Below, one piece after another: positions 24,560 to 35,507 of a stretch of DNA of 64,000 bases. Every line of letters begins with the position of its first letter. Position 1 is the first letter of the stretch. The notes under the pieces were generated by a model, which was not told where the DNA came from, did no database searches, and saw only the letters and a program-made list of their open reading frames with translations. The stretch is from Halichondria panicea (taxonomy: Eukaryota > Porifera > Demospongiae > Suberitida > Halichondriidae). A program made the translations under genes and the position numbers. The stretch spans positions 6,920,266 to 6,984,265 of the forward strand of contig NC_087386.1 in assembly GCF_963675165.1 (NCBI RefSeq), written 5' to 3'.

Positions 24560-27421
24560 TCACCTAGCTAAACTGACTGGGAACTCTCCAAATACTCTGC
24601 TGGCCACTCCCCAGAAACCACCCCCCTCCACATTCAGGGACAGATGGACGGGCTCGCTCAATTCTTTAGGTTTACGACCTTTGACCTGTATCACCAGACC
24701 GTGTTTCTCATGGGCCGGGTCTTGACTCAGAGAGAACTTGATATTGGACACCTGCAAATAATAGTCGATAGTCATAATTATGTCACTTATCCTAGTCATG
24801 TGATCCTAATAATATTTACATGTACGCATATGTTTTTTTTATTTACCTCAATACGGCTGTCCAGATTTTTGACCATGCTCTCTCGATATGACAAAACAAC
24901 AGCTGACAAAATAAGCACGACAATCGCCACACCACAGCCAGCTGTCACGTACGGGAGGGGGCCGTTTGTGAGTGCAAAGGTCAATGCCCCAGGCCACAAA
25001 ATCCAATTTTGAGGCGAAGAGAAAAATGAATGCATCGAAAATGTAGTTAGTTGTATCTGAACGAACCAATCGAAAGGCCCATCTTCTTTCCAACTTGATG
25101 CAAAATTTTGTGAGAGCAATAAAGACAGAGTCTGTGGTAGAAAAGAGTAGAATACGTCATGAATTTGGTGCTCGTATTTCTGATACTGAATTGCACAATA
25201 AATCATAACCAGTCCCAGGGTGATTAGTGCCAGGGGAAAGAGAAGAGAATTTTTGAAATAGTCGTAAGCCAAATAGCTGAGATATGAAAATATGTAAATT
25301 GAGCCAATGGTGATTAGGAACGAGGACTGGAGGGGAACTGAAATAAGAATCAGCAGGACGGAGAACACACAGCCGAGGATCTTCCATTCTTCAAGTAGGC
25401 ACATGACTGATATGAACGTGAACACACAGCATATGAGGTAGAGGAAATTGGATTGAAGGTATATAGAGAAAGCTACTCCGAATAACAAGAGAGTAAATGT
25501 GACGCAACTGAACACAACAGATTTGATGCCTTTGTATAATCGCAGGGTATGTGAGTTCGTATGTCCACTAGCAATAAAGCGTCTCAACACGGGGGAGAAG
25601 TTGATTGCTATTAGGGGAATTCCGAGACCACCAACCCACGCAAAGTGTGGCTGACGAAGGTAGACAAAAACAAACGAAATGAGAATGGAAGCAACCAAAC
25701 GGTATAAATTGTATAGATAAGCAGCCATAGAGGCTGGAGGATTGGAGAGATATTTGACTGGTAGTTGAAGATGATAAGTAGCCACTAACAATGAGCAGAC
25801 AATGCTAATGACAACGCCAGCATGTGGTAGCGAGAAGAGCCAGAGATTCAGTGGCTGTGTGAAGGCAGCAGCTGTACTCACTAAACCAAGGTTACCAACT
25901 AGCAGTAGGATAGAGTAGAGTTCTCCTGAGGCCACAAATCCAATGTAGTTAAAATTGAAAGCCAATGCACATACTAGACCACCTAATATCTCCAAGTTTC
26001 CCTCTCTCCTTAGCGACTGTGAGAAAAGCGCAGCTGCAGACGCAACCTTGAGGATCCATAGAACAGTGGAAGGGGACATCTTGATGTAGCCACTGCTCAA
26101 TCCACCGAGGTACTCCATCACACCAATTGTACCAAAGACGTGCAAAGTTGTTCGATTAAGATAACTACCCATGAGGATGAGAGTGATTTGGACTAGAAGG
26201 AAAAGCGAGCCGTTTAAATCAGTCTTGGGGAAACCAAAGTTTAGTGTCATGGAGAATAGAAAAGTTCCAAATAGATACAACCAGAATCCCATGTCCGGGT
26301 TCGACCCCAACGTACTCTCGAACACATATCCAGATAACATCATTCCGATTCCAAAAATTAGTGAAATTCGACGTCGGATTTCAAAGGTCCGTGAGCCTAG
26401 TTGTTCAAATCCAGGGTAGAGTGGAGCCAAGTCCATGGACAGGAACCACAAATAGAACGAAACTGGAAACAAAAGAAACGGAAATCTCACATAGACCAAA
26501 AACAGAAGGCCAGTAACCACGGTAGCAATCTCCATGACAACCCAACCGGGACGGACCCATACATTGAAGTCCTGAAATCTTCCTGGATCACGGCCTCGTC
26601 CAGGCCACACCTTCAACGCTCGTTGGAGGTTGTACACAAAGAAGGGCACCATGGTTGTGCTGATCGTGCAGAATCTACAGGGGGAAGAACATAGATACCA
26701 TCACAATCGGGGAAGACAATAGTTGATACAGCAACTAGAATTCATACAGACAATAGTTAGAATGATGCTCTGAAGACCCGTTGCGAATGATAAGAAAGAG
26801 GACAATTTAATAAATAGCTGCTGTATAACTTGTGATTGTATGATTGTATATAGGATTATAACATAATAATTATGGTTTTGTGAATGATAAGAATGAGGAC
26901 ACTTTAATATAGTACTGCACAAGTTATGATTGTGTGTAGTACAGTAACATAACAAATTGATGTGTTTTCACTCACAGTCCTCCCACAAATTGGAGCTCAT
27001 CCGAGCCCCAAAGCATGAGTCCTATCGATCCAAACGCTCCAGCCTGTAGGCCAACTATCACACTCAGTCCAACATTGCTGAATCTTTCAAAAGCCAGGGT
27101 CATGAACAACGTGTACGCACCCATTATGAGCAATGCTCCACTAAAATAAACCACATTTAGGAGAGTGAATTGATTGTACAGCCTCCAAAACACAGTAGGT
27201 TGAGTAGGTTCAGTGGAGGTAGCTTGAGTTGACACACCCTCTTTTCTGGCAAGCTGCAGGAGAGAGGACAACTGGTCCTCACTGATGATGCCCTCGCCTC
27301 TGGCAGTGGATAGGAAGCTCTGGATGACATCTCCGTCGTTGAGGGGTTGATCACATGCCACCAGGGTGAACACAAGAGAGCATAAACACAGTAAGAGCAC
27401 TCTTTTAGTTTGCCAAGTCAT
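24560..27421 (-). CDS. Multi-pass membrane protein of unknown function, 821 aa
   Basis: Three exons read on the minus strand: 27421-26976, 26674-24847 and 24751-24560 (stop TGA). The junctions keep frame (446+1828+192 nt). I start at MTWQTKRVLLLCLCS because it opens a clean signal peptide; an in-frame Met further upstream would overlap PPIL3's first exon. After the signal comes a short soluble segment (IISEDQLSSLLQLARKEG), then many hydrophobic helices over about 600 residues, then a soluble C-terminal tail of ~64 residues (GLVIQVKGRKPKEL). The N-terminal layout loosely recalls bacterial DUF2157 membrane proteins, but that is only a resemblance. The TGA overlaps a possible donor (TAG|GTGAGG), so a further 3' exon cannot be excluded. 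It is head-to-head with PPIL3. Confidence 0.8.
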
Positions 27422-27505
27422 TTTCAGGGCTTGATTGGATAATGTGTTTATTCTTGACACGATCTTTACCATATATGCAAGCCACCAATACTTAACTTGA
27501 GGGAG
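27422..27505. promoter_or_regulatory. 84 bp bidirectional promoter region
   Basis: The ATG of the membrane-protein gene (minus, 27419-27421) and the ATG of PPIL3 (plus, 27506-27508) are separated by only 84 bp. Both transcripts must therefore start in or next to this interval, or overlap. No TATA box is obvious; the interval is AT-rich and contains a TTGATTGGATAA stretch with a CCAAT-like word on the minus strand. This is inferred from gene geometry. Confidence 0.55.
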
Positions 27506-29126
27506 ATGGTGAGTTCTATAAATCATTAAACTATTCACATTTCTCTCTCCTGCAGTCGGTGACTCTGCATACAGACCTTGGAGACATTAAAATAGAGCTG
27601 TATTGTGATCTGATACCCAGAGCATGTGAGGTACGTGGCGTGTTTTCAACTATAGTCTATAAATTCGTGTCGAATTATTTTATAGAATTTTCTGGCCCTC
27701 TGTGCAAGTGGCTACTACAATGACAGCTTGTTTCATAGGCAAGTGAGGACACGTTAGTCTAATTTGTCTCAATGCTAGATCTAGCGCTATCAGATTATGA
27801 GATCAGCCTATTTCCCTCTAATCTCCCTAGGAACATAAAGGACTTTATGGTTCAGACTGGCGACCCCACTGGTACTGGTAAGGGGGGCACTTCAATCTGG
27901 GGGAAGAAATTCGATGATGAATTCCACGACACATTGAAAGTAAGCAAGTAGTCTACGCTTCTTATATATAATCATAATTTTTTTATAATGGTAACAGTGG
28001 GAACCATTCTTAATGCTTGACTGAAGAGAATGGCCAACTACGATAAATTTAATGGCCAGCACATAAACAGTTTATGTACCTCAACAAAGGCCACCTCTGT
28101 ATAATGGCTAAATTTTTTATTCTTCAAATGTGTCCGTTGTAAAGGGTTCCACTGAATAACCTCCTCGCAAGAAAACTCATTAATATTCCTTTGGGAAGTA
28201 GTTAGAGAGACAGTGCCCCTTGGTCAGTCTATTAGAGCCTCTTGTGTATGTGGACACAAATACATTATGCTTCGTATATTTTGTGCCCACATACAGGCTC
28301 TAATAGATAACCTTTTGACCAAGAGGGACTGTCTCTCTAACTACTCACGTAATCATTGTACACTTTCCCATGTTTTTCAGCTGAAAACTCATTCTCCCCC
28401 CCCCCCCCCAACCCCCACGCACACGCACAGTATTATACCACATGACTCACACACACATCTAATTGGCCAATGTTTCACCCCACCACTCCCCCTCCCCTCC
28501 CCTCCCCCTCCCTCATCCCTCCCCTCCCCCTCCCTCATCCCTCCCCATGTATTTCAGCACACAGCTCGTGGAGTGGTGTCGATGGCCAACGGTGGACCAG
28601 ACACGAATGGCTCCCAATTCTTCATCACCTACTCCAAGCAACCTCACCTGGACATGAAGTACACAACCATTGGGAAGTAAGTCAGTGAGAGGGGCAGGCC
28701 TTAGCTGAGGGTTGTTTTGTATAATTATACTCTAGCTGTTCATTTGGGACCTAAGTGCCTGCATGGCCTTTATTATTATTGCAGTTGGCCTTTCTTCACT
28801 AGTGGCCATTAAGACGAGTTCCACTGTCAGTAGCACCTGTACTTAAATCTACTAACTATCATCCCTATAATTATAGCTTCCTGGTGTTTGTACAGCTATA
28901 CACGCTTTACAGAATAATACATGTAATGCCGAACCTACAATGTAGCTAATGCCTATAATAGAGTTAGTTTACACGTACATAATACGCTATACACAGGGTT
29001 ATCGATGGATGGGACACACTGGATGACTTGGAGAAAGTACCGACGCATGAGAAGACCTATCGACCCACCACTGACATCAGACTGAGAAGGGTCACCATAC
29101 ATGCCAACCCTCTGGCAGAACTCTAG
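27506..29126 (+). CDS. PPIL3: Cyclophilin-type peptidyl-prolyl isomerase-like 3
   Basis: PPIL3 (cyclophilin J) is a small nuclear, spliceosome-associated cyclophilin. Six exons: 27506-27508 (just the ATG), 27556-27630, 27686-27738, 27831-27939, 28558-28676 and 28997-29126. Introns are as short as 47 bp. The product is about 160 residues, the family's normal length, starting [18 protein letters not shown]. The conserved cyclophilin core is present: [19 protein letters not shown], then [17 protein letters not shown]. The PPIL3-type end EKTYRP...THANP is also seen. The intron after FHR begins GC (AG|GCAAGT) and ends TAG, a GC-AG intron. Placing the ATG alone in exon 1 (GAG ATG|GTGAGT) gives the exact family start. 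Confidence 0.95.
28197..28345. mobile_element. Small MITE-like inverted-repeat element (149 bp) in PPIL3 intron
   Basis: The ends AGTAGTTAGAGAGACAGTGC and its near-complement at 28328-28345 face each other, and the inverted arms run about 60 bp (TATTAGAGCCT / AGGCTCTAATA). I see no convincing target-site duplication. It lies in the fourth intron of PPIL3. Confidence 0.75.
28391..28557 (+). repeat. Poly-C and duplicated pyrimidine tract before a splice acceptor
   Basis: A run of 12 C is followed by a CT/CA-rich stretch and a ~27 bp tandem duplication (CCCCTCCCCCTCCCTCATC type), ending directly at the ATTTCAG acceptor of PPIL3 exon 5. It is probably an expanded polypyrimidine tract. Confidence 0.75.
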
Positions 29127-29319
29127 CTATAATTACGATCAATATGTAATTATGTTCTCTTTGAAATGCTCTCCTTTTGTTTCATCTCTGTATAGAAAGT
29201 CTCTGTAACTGGAGGTGTGGTGAATGCATGTACTCTATATAATTATAATTATAATTATTATGGGATCGTGATCGAGAGCCGTTATAATTATAATGGTATA
29301 TTGTAAGCAATCAGTGTAA

Positions 29320-29362
29320 AAATACCATAATAATAATAATAATAATAATTATTATTATTATT
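29320..29362. repeat. (AAT)n/(ATT)n palindromic microsatellite
   Basis: Runs of ATA/ATAATA turn into ATTATTATT around 29347, so the tract can fold on itself. It lies between the 3' ends of PPIL3 and the convergent coiled-coil gene. Confidence 0.8.
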
Positions 29363-29463
29363 TATAATTATAATGAAGACATTGTGATTGTGTAAAACAT
29401 AAAGGGAATGAATGAAATTTAATGCTATAATTATATTAATGAGAGTCTCAGAGTCTACAACAG

Positions 29464-32400
29464 TCATCTATTGAATGCGTGGTGTTTCCTGAGCACCATT
29501 CGCTCCGACCCTATCTCCTTCAATACCTGCTCCAACCTCCACTCCAGTTCAACCTGTGCATGGTAGAGGGTGCATGGTAGAGGGTGCATGGTAGAGGACA
29601 ATAACAAGTATTCCGCTCACATCATGTTGTAGGTGGGTGGGTGCCGGGTGGTTAATGGTCATTAACTATTAGGAGGCCTATCTTGTTGCATGAAATTTAG
29701 TGCAAAGAGAGCAGTTTCAAAAAGGATAAGCACTGGCCTTTAAGATGGAGCCAAAAGAGCAACTCTATTAATCTACAATAAAACAACAACACAATAATAT
29801 TAATCGTCTACGTAAGTAATAACTCGTGCACTCACCTGACTCTGTTTGGTCTCCCTAGTGACCCTGGCCGGTGTCCTCTGCAAGGCTCCCTCCAGTCTCT
29901 CCCTCTCAGTCTGCAGCTCAGCCAACCTCCTCTCGGCCTGACCCACGCGCTCCAACTGATCCTGTACTCGCTCCTCAAGACTCTACAGGGTTATTACTTT
30001 GTGTAAATGTCACGAAATATGCTGACTATGCATACATAAATCATGTGTGTTGAATCGCAAATTTCGGCAAGGTTATAATTTGTTGTTTTTTGACCTTGGA
30101 AAATTGAGATCTCGCAAATATGAGCTGATACATATAGGTCACTTTCTAAGCTTCGTATAATTGATATTGGATCCATGGAATACAAATTATGGAAGAGTTT
30201 AACATAATTATTTCAACGGTCATAACTTCGCTACCGTTGATCTAATGTCAACATTTTCCAGGAAATTTCCAAGAGCAAATTTAAGAAGGGGGGGGGGATG
30301 TTAATACATGTATGTACCATTTTATTTTAAATTTCCAAAAGGGGGAAAACCAAATCCAGGGAGAGGCAAAAGCCCCTCTAATGTCCCCTCTGAATATACT
30401 ACAGTTAACAAAAATTAATAGTACTTCAGTTGCAATGCAATTGTGGAGCACACATCAGTCCCCATACTTACCTGCTCACTTTTCTTCTTGGACTTGCGCC
30501 TTCCCTCTCCACTGGTTAGCACGTTGCCGTCCCTGACAGCCCTCAGAGTGTCCTCCACACTGCTATCGTTAGCATTCAAACGAGTGGGGGCCCTCTCCCT
30601 AGTGTTCACGCTGTCTACTTGGGTACGTCTTGGGGAGAACTTGACAGACTTCATTACATTTCTCTCTGGACTCATCCTGCTGGGCAGTCGAGCTGTAAAG
30701 ACAAAAAATTATCAGGAATACTTTAGAGAAGAACACACATTTTATCTACTAGAAAACCACACGTAGGAGGTCACCATAATTATATGGTAACAATGAAGAC
30801 AAGGAAGCACCGAAAGCACAGAAGCAAGTGAGAGGGTTATGCTTATACAGAAGCAATGCCAATGGTTTTACTAGTGTACACACTATATCAAACAAGATAT
30901 TGTCTAATGCAATGCCCCCCACAGCCTAGAGCCAGACGTGTTAGTACACTACTTACTAAGTACTACAATGGTAGAGTGAGACTCACAATTTGAGGGTGAT
31001 GGTTTCTCCTCCATTTCTGTCCCCCCAGACAGCAGTCCAGGGATACTGCTTTCCAGCCACTTTCTCCTGGTCAGTGGTCTGCCCTGGGGGGTGCCATTAT
31101 CGGCTTCAATTGACTTATCTTTTAGTGGCACGGGGCTTCTGTCTGATTTAGGACGTGATGGTGTGTCATGTGAGTGCACGAGGGGGTGGTCACGTTGTGG
31201 GGAGTGTGACCTGTGCTGATTGGTGCTAGGACCACTCGACCAACTGCAAGAAAGTAGACGCACATTAACACATAGACAATTGATAACGCTGACTCATAGG
31301 GATCGTTTATAAAGTATCGACAGTTCACCCACATGCATTATGTACTTGTAAATAAAAGCCCTAAAGGTGTGGAAAAACTTTAGATCATTAGTCTAGGGTT
31401 ACATTTCAAATTATAGCCAATTAGTAATGACTGCCCCTAATTACACCATTTCCAGGAGGAAACATACCGGGTGTCATAGGAGGAAACATACTGGGTGTCA
31501 TAGGAGGAAACATACCCGGTGTCATAGTGTGTAGCTTGACCGTTCAGTCGATTGTTGACGTGCTCCAGACGTCGCAGCTCATCCTCCAGTCTACGAATAG
31601 TGCTGCAAACACGACACAACACGAGCACACACCTTCAACTTATGCACTAGCTGTAATAACAACTGCTACAGTCCCTAGGTTGAACATGCTAATTAAACAT
31701 ACTAATCAGCCTTAACAATAAAAATGAATGTAGGCCATCCCATGAACCCGTAAAATGGTCTATCTAAATATCAATTTACACGACACCTATCATCTGGGCT
31801 GAAATCCGAATTTGTTTGACTACCCGTTACATTTTCCATCGCATTATAATTATTATATAACTCCTACAGTGTAAACTAAAACAGGGCTGGATATGGGGTC
31901 AGGGGAGGCAATTAGGGAATATGGAGGGGCGGTCTTCGCTATTCTCCGCTTGGTTTCTGCTAATACCGTATTACTAGAATGTTTTACGAGCATCAGACAT
32001 TTGCGAATTTTGCGAGGGTTGATCAATTCGCATCAATAAAATCTGCAAAACCTAAATTATTACTAGTAAATACACACAATCCTTGCCAGAACGCAATACT
32101 TAGGGTCAAATTTTTGGCTGATTTGGCTCATTTGCAAAGGTTTTTCACCCACAAAATATTCTGTAGCTCATGGTCTTTTCCCAAAAATGGGAAATTATGG
32201 CCTGTTCTAAATTAGAGAATTGATCTGGACAGGCTCTTTGTAAGCTTTCTGAAAATCATAAAATTGTTGAAGTTTGATCTCCCAAAGTCATCATAACTAT
32301 AGTAGGACAAAATTTCTCTGCCAGATCGTAGGGGGCAATTACTTCCCTCATCCTCCCCTAAATGTACAGTATCCACCCCCTCCCTCCAACGAACTCACCT

Positions 32401-34397
32401 CTGGTATTGGCTATCTAGGATGGTGTACTTGTCGAGAGAGCTCCTCAGAGCAGCTGTCTGTCCGCCACTCTCCTCCAGCTGCGCCTTGAGGTCAGAGGTC
32501 ATCGAGAGCAACTGCTGATTTTCCTCTTGGAGAACTTCAAACTCATGGAACAACTGTGAAAAGTTAAAATAACCAAAAAATGACCAAGAAAAATATTTTT
32601 TTAAACCACCAATCTTATCTAATAAATTACATACATGTACCAACTTTTGCTCATCAAAATTCATGCGAGTAAGTACATGTACATGTACATACAGATGCAG
32701 AAACAGAAACCCACTTGATCAAGCTTCTCCACATCTTGGAGTTTCTGGTCCTTCCAGAACACAAGCTCCTCTGTGGTCAGGCTGAGGTCAGAGTTGAGTT
32801 GTCCGTTGAGCCTCTCCTGGTCGTGTAGTTGAGAGCGTGTGGAGTCCAGTCGCTCTTGAAGCACACTCACCAGTCTCTCTGAGGACTCACTCCGTTCCTG
32901 CCACTCAGTCTGCATGCATGGTGAGAATATTGAGCTACCATTTAGGCCAGTGGCAATGAATTACAAATCAAAGAGAGATCCTGGAGTCAATGGTGAGTGA
33001 AATCAACACTGCTAAGTGCTTACAGTCGCAAACAGACATACTCTTACCAACGGGCCTGGACACAAGTAGTTCAACTTCAATTCGGATACAAATAAACTAT
33101 AGCAGAAGGTATCGAAGTAGATTTCTGTATATACATGTACATGTAGCTACATAGATCTAGGTACGTAGAATTAGGACAACTCACAAGGTGCTGTTGAAAC
33201 CTCTTTAGCTGTCCCTCCAAAACATGCTTCTCCCTACATCACAAAACTGCTCAGTAAATACAACTCTAAAAGAAAACTAACCTGTCCGAGTTGTCCAACC
33301 GTCCCTGCAGCTCCAAGCAAGAAGACTTGAGTCTCTCGTTCTCAGACTGCACTATCCAGATTTGAGAGTTACTAATGGGGCCCTTGGCTAGGCTGTCTGT
33401 CGAGGGGAACTGCAACTGACGCTGTGCTGGACTGGAGGGGGCGGATCGTCGCAGAGGAGAACCAACCAGAGACACTGTAAAAATACAACATCAAGAGTTA
33501 TCTTTTAACAAACACTAAACTGTAGAATGAATCGACTACTGTGTCCTGTTTATCGAGGTGGACGAATTTGATGGGTTTGTTTCTATGTGCTTCAGAGATT
33601 TGGGACTTCGCCCCACAGATACAGGACGGGTTCCATGGTATAATGCCATGACTTAACCCCAAGCTTTAATCATGTTTAACCGATTACAGCCATTTTTAAT
33701 GCAATGTACAGTGAGTTTCACCTGCTCTGACGTGCTCCAACTGTTGTTGCAGTCGCTGTAGCTCGGAGTCATAGTACTTCTTGAGATCCTCCACGTGCTT
33801 GGTGTGTTTGGCCAGTAGAGAGGCCCTGGAGAGCGTATCCCCCCTGCTGGAGCTGTGGGGGGTCCTGGGACTCGTCCAAGATACTTGAGGGGAACGACTT
33901 TCCCCCTCCTCCCAAGCTGATGAAGGGCCAAGGATTTTGTACGGAGGTGTTTGAATTGGGGGAGGGGAGTTTGCTTTATGTGGTGGTGATGTTACAGGGC
34001 TGTGTTGAACTACTGGGTTGGTACGAGGGAGCCGAAAAAAGTCGAGCGATTGTGTGGGAGAGGGTATGTCTTGGGACTCTGTGATTGAATGTTTCTCAGG
34101 GGATGGAAATTCATTTTCTTTTTCGTCTTCTCTTCCATCTTTATTTCTAGGTGACGTCACCTGTTTGTCTTGCACGGACACGGCTCCCTCCACGATCATA
34201 TCAGAGGATAGCTCACGAAGTAGCTGCGTTTGAAGGCGCTTTAGTTGCTCTAAATGTTCCTGTTGTTGATGTAACGATTCATTTTTGTGCTGATCTTGAA
34301 GTGAAGAAAGTTTGTCCTGCCATTCCTCTTTTTTCCTTAACTCTTGAAGGTCCTGGTTGTGAGGGGAAGAGCTGCTCAGTGCCGCAGCAGTCTCCAT
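29464..34397 (-). CDS. Coiled-coil protein, MPHOSPH9-like (centrosomal)
   Basis: Ten minus-strand exons: 34397-33722, 33474-33282, 33233-33185, 32909-32715, 32553-32399, 31602-31516, 31243-30987, 30692-30472, 29982-29836 and 29553-29464 (stop TGA). They sum to 2070 nt, so 689 residues, with every junction in frame. Residues ~15-70 are a coiled coil (WQDKLSSLQDQHKNES...). A Ser/Pro-rich linker follows, then RASLLAKHTKHVEDLKKYYD leading a second coiled coil, then more coiled coil (EVLQEENQQLLSMTSDLKAQ), a low-complexity linker and a C-terminal coiled coil (RRLAELQTERERLEGALQR). The order and the LLAKH..HV.DLK.YY motif recall MPHOSPH9 (M-phase phosphoprotein 9), a centriole-associated protein. 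Other centrosomal coiled-coil proteins are possible, so I leave the symbol empty. The gene is certain, the name is not. Confidence 0.82.
30262..30395. repeat. Dispersed repeat, copy 2 (poly-G containing)
   Basis: Related to 19579-19705: TTTCCAAGAGCAAATTTAAG, a run of G, then AAACCAAATCCAGGG and GGCAAAAGCCCCT. It lies in an intron of the coiled-coil gene. Confidence 0.65.
31457..31530 (-). repeat. 24 bp tandem triplication spanning a 5' splice site
   Basis: On the minus strand the block TATGACACC(G/C)GGTATGTTTCCTCC is repeated three times. Each copy has a GTATGT donor-like word. I place the used donor at the first copy (exon lower edge 31516), because it restores frame to the next exon. Confidence 0.8.
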
Positions 34398-35507
34398 CTT
34401 GGTCTCTTTGATCAGTGTTTTCTGTTTGACAACCCTTTACCATAGCAATGGACGCATTTCAAAGAAGAGGGCGTGGCAAAATGGATTTATGTGACGATCT
34501 TTACCAAACACCCCAAGTTCTAACTACTATAACTCTTTCCTTGGCGATCTGTTGTAGAAATTACAACAACGGTAACGAATCGTTATGATGAATTAGATGA
34601 AGTTGTATGTGAGCTCCTCCCTGACAAACAAACTGTAGTCTAGGTAACGGCCTTATCAGTCAAGTAGGCTAAAAATCTGTGTCCTTTGATGTAAGCTTTG
34701 ATGTACGTCTCTTTGTGCATATGTAGTTAAAAAAAAAAAAACCTTTGACTAGCTAGGAAGAGTAGCAGTAGTAGTAGGAAGAGTAGCAGTAGTAGTAGCA
34801 GTGTAAGCAGGACTAGACTAGATTAAAAAGTTGGTGGAAGGAATAACTGACCGTTTGGACGTCACCTGGCTGCCAGACTTTCATCTGGACTCTTCCCCCT
34901 GAGTAGCTGGCCTTTCTCTAAGCCACAAAACTGAGCAAGAAGCTGAAGAAGCAGCTAGACAGAGACATGTACCTAGCCTTGAGAATTGGGAGGCGTGGCT
35001 CAACTAGTTAGCCCAGCCCAGAGGAATTGTTACCGTGGGTACTGAACAACCGTAGAAGTACAGCTACCCCTGGCTTTACTGAATTAACTAGCTGTGTCTG
35101 CTGTCTAGTTGGACCAGATTTAGCTAGATAATGGGGTAGAGAATAGTTGAGCGGTGCTGTGTGTAGCTTGAACTGTACTGGCTGGCAAGAATCTAGTAAG
35201 CACCCTATGCACTGATAACTGTCAGAATGGAGGGTATGTTCTAGGGATCTGGACAGCTGTACATCCAAAGGAGCCAGGGAGTGCCAATCATCTTCTCCCA
35301 GTCTCTGACACGCTAAACAAAAGGAGCTAGAACTGGGAGTCCCAGCTAGAATTGCTAGCCGGATCTAGACTAATAGAATGACATGGAGGCGTGGTGAGGC
35401 CGGATCCACACTAATTGATCGACCTAAAGACGAATGGTAAGGAAAGGGATAAAGACAACTATCAAAACCAGGGATTACAATAGTTTTCTATCTCTAGCTC
35501 TACGGTA
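34398..35507. other. Intergenic region between divergent genes, with a dispersed repeat
   Basis: This 1.1 kb separates the start of the coiled-coil gene (minus) from the MFS gene (plus) and should hold both promoters. It has a poly-A run near 34729, a short GTAGCAGTA tandem (34756-34805), and from about 35085 to 35235 a repeat (AACTAGCTGTGTCTG...GCACTGATAACT) that is about 85% like 47760-47905. No gene seen. Confidence 0.65.

Noticed and set aside
28213-28680. 155-codon plus frame through PPIL3 intron 4 and exon 5
   Set aside because: It reads through a MITE, a poly-C run and a pyrimidine tract; only the last ~40 codons are the real PPIL3 exon.
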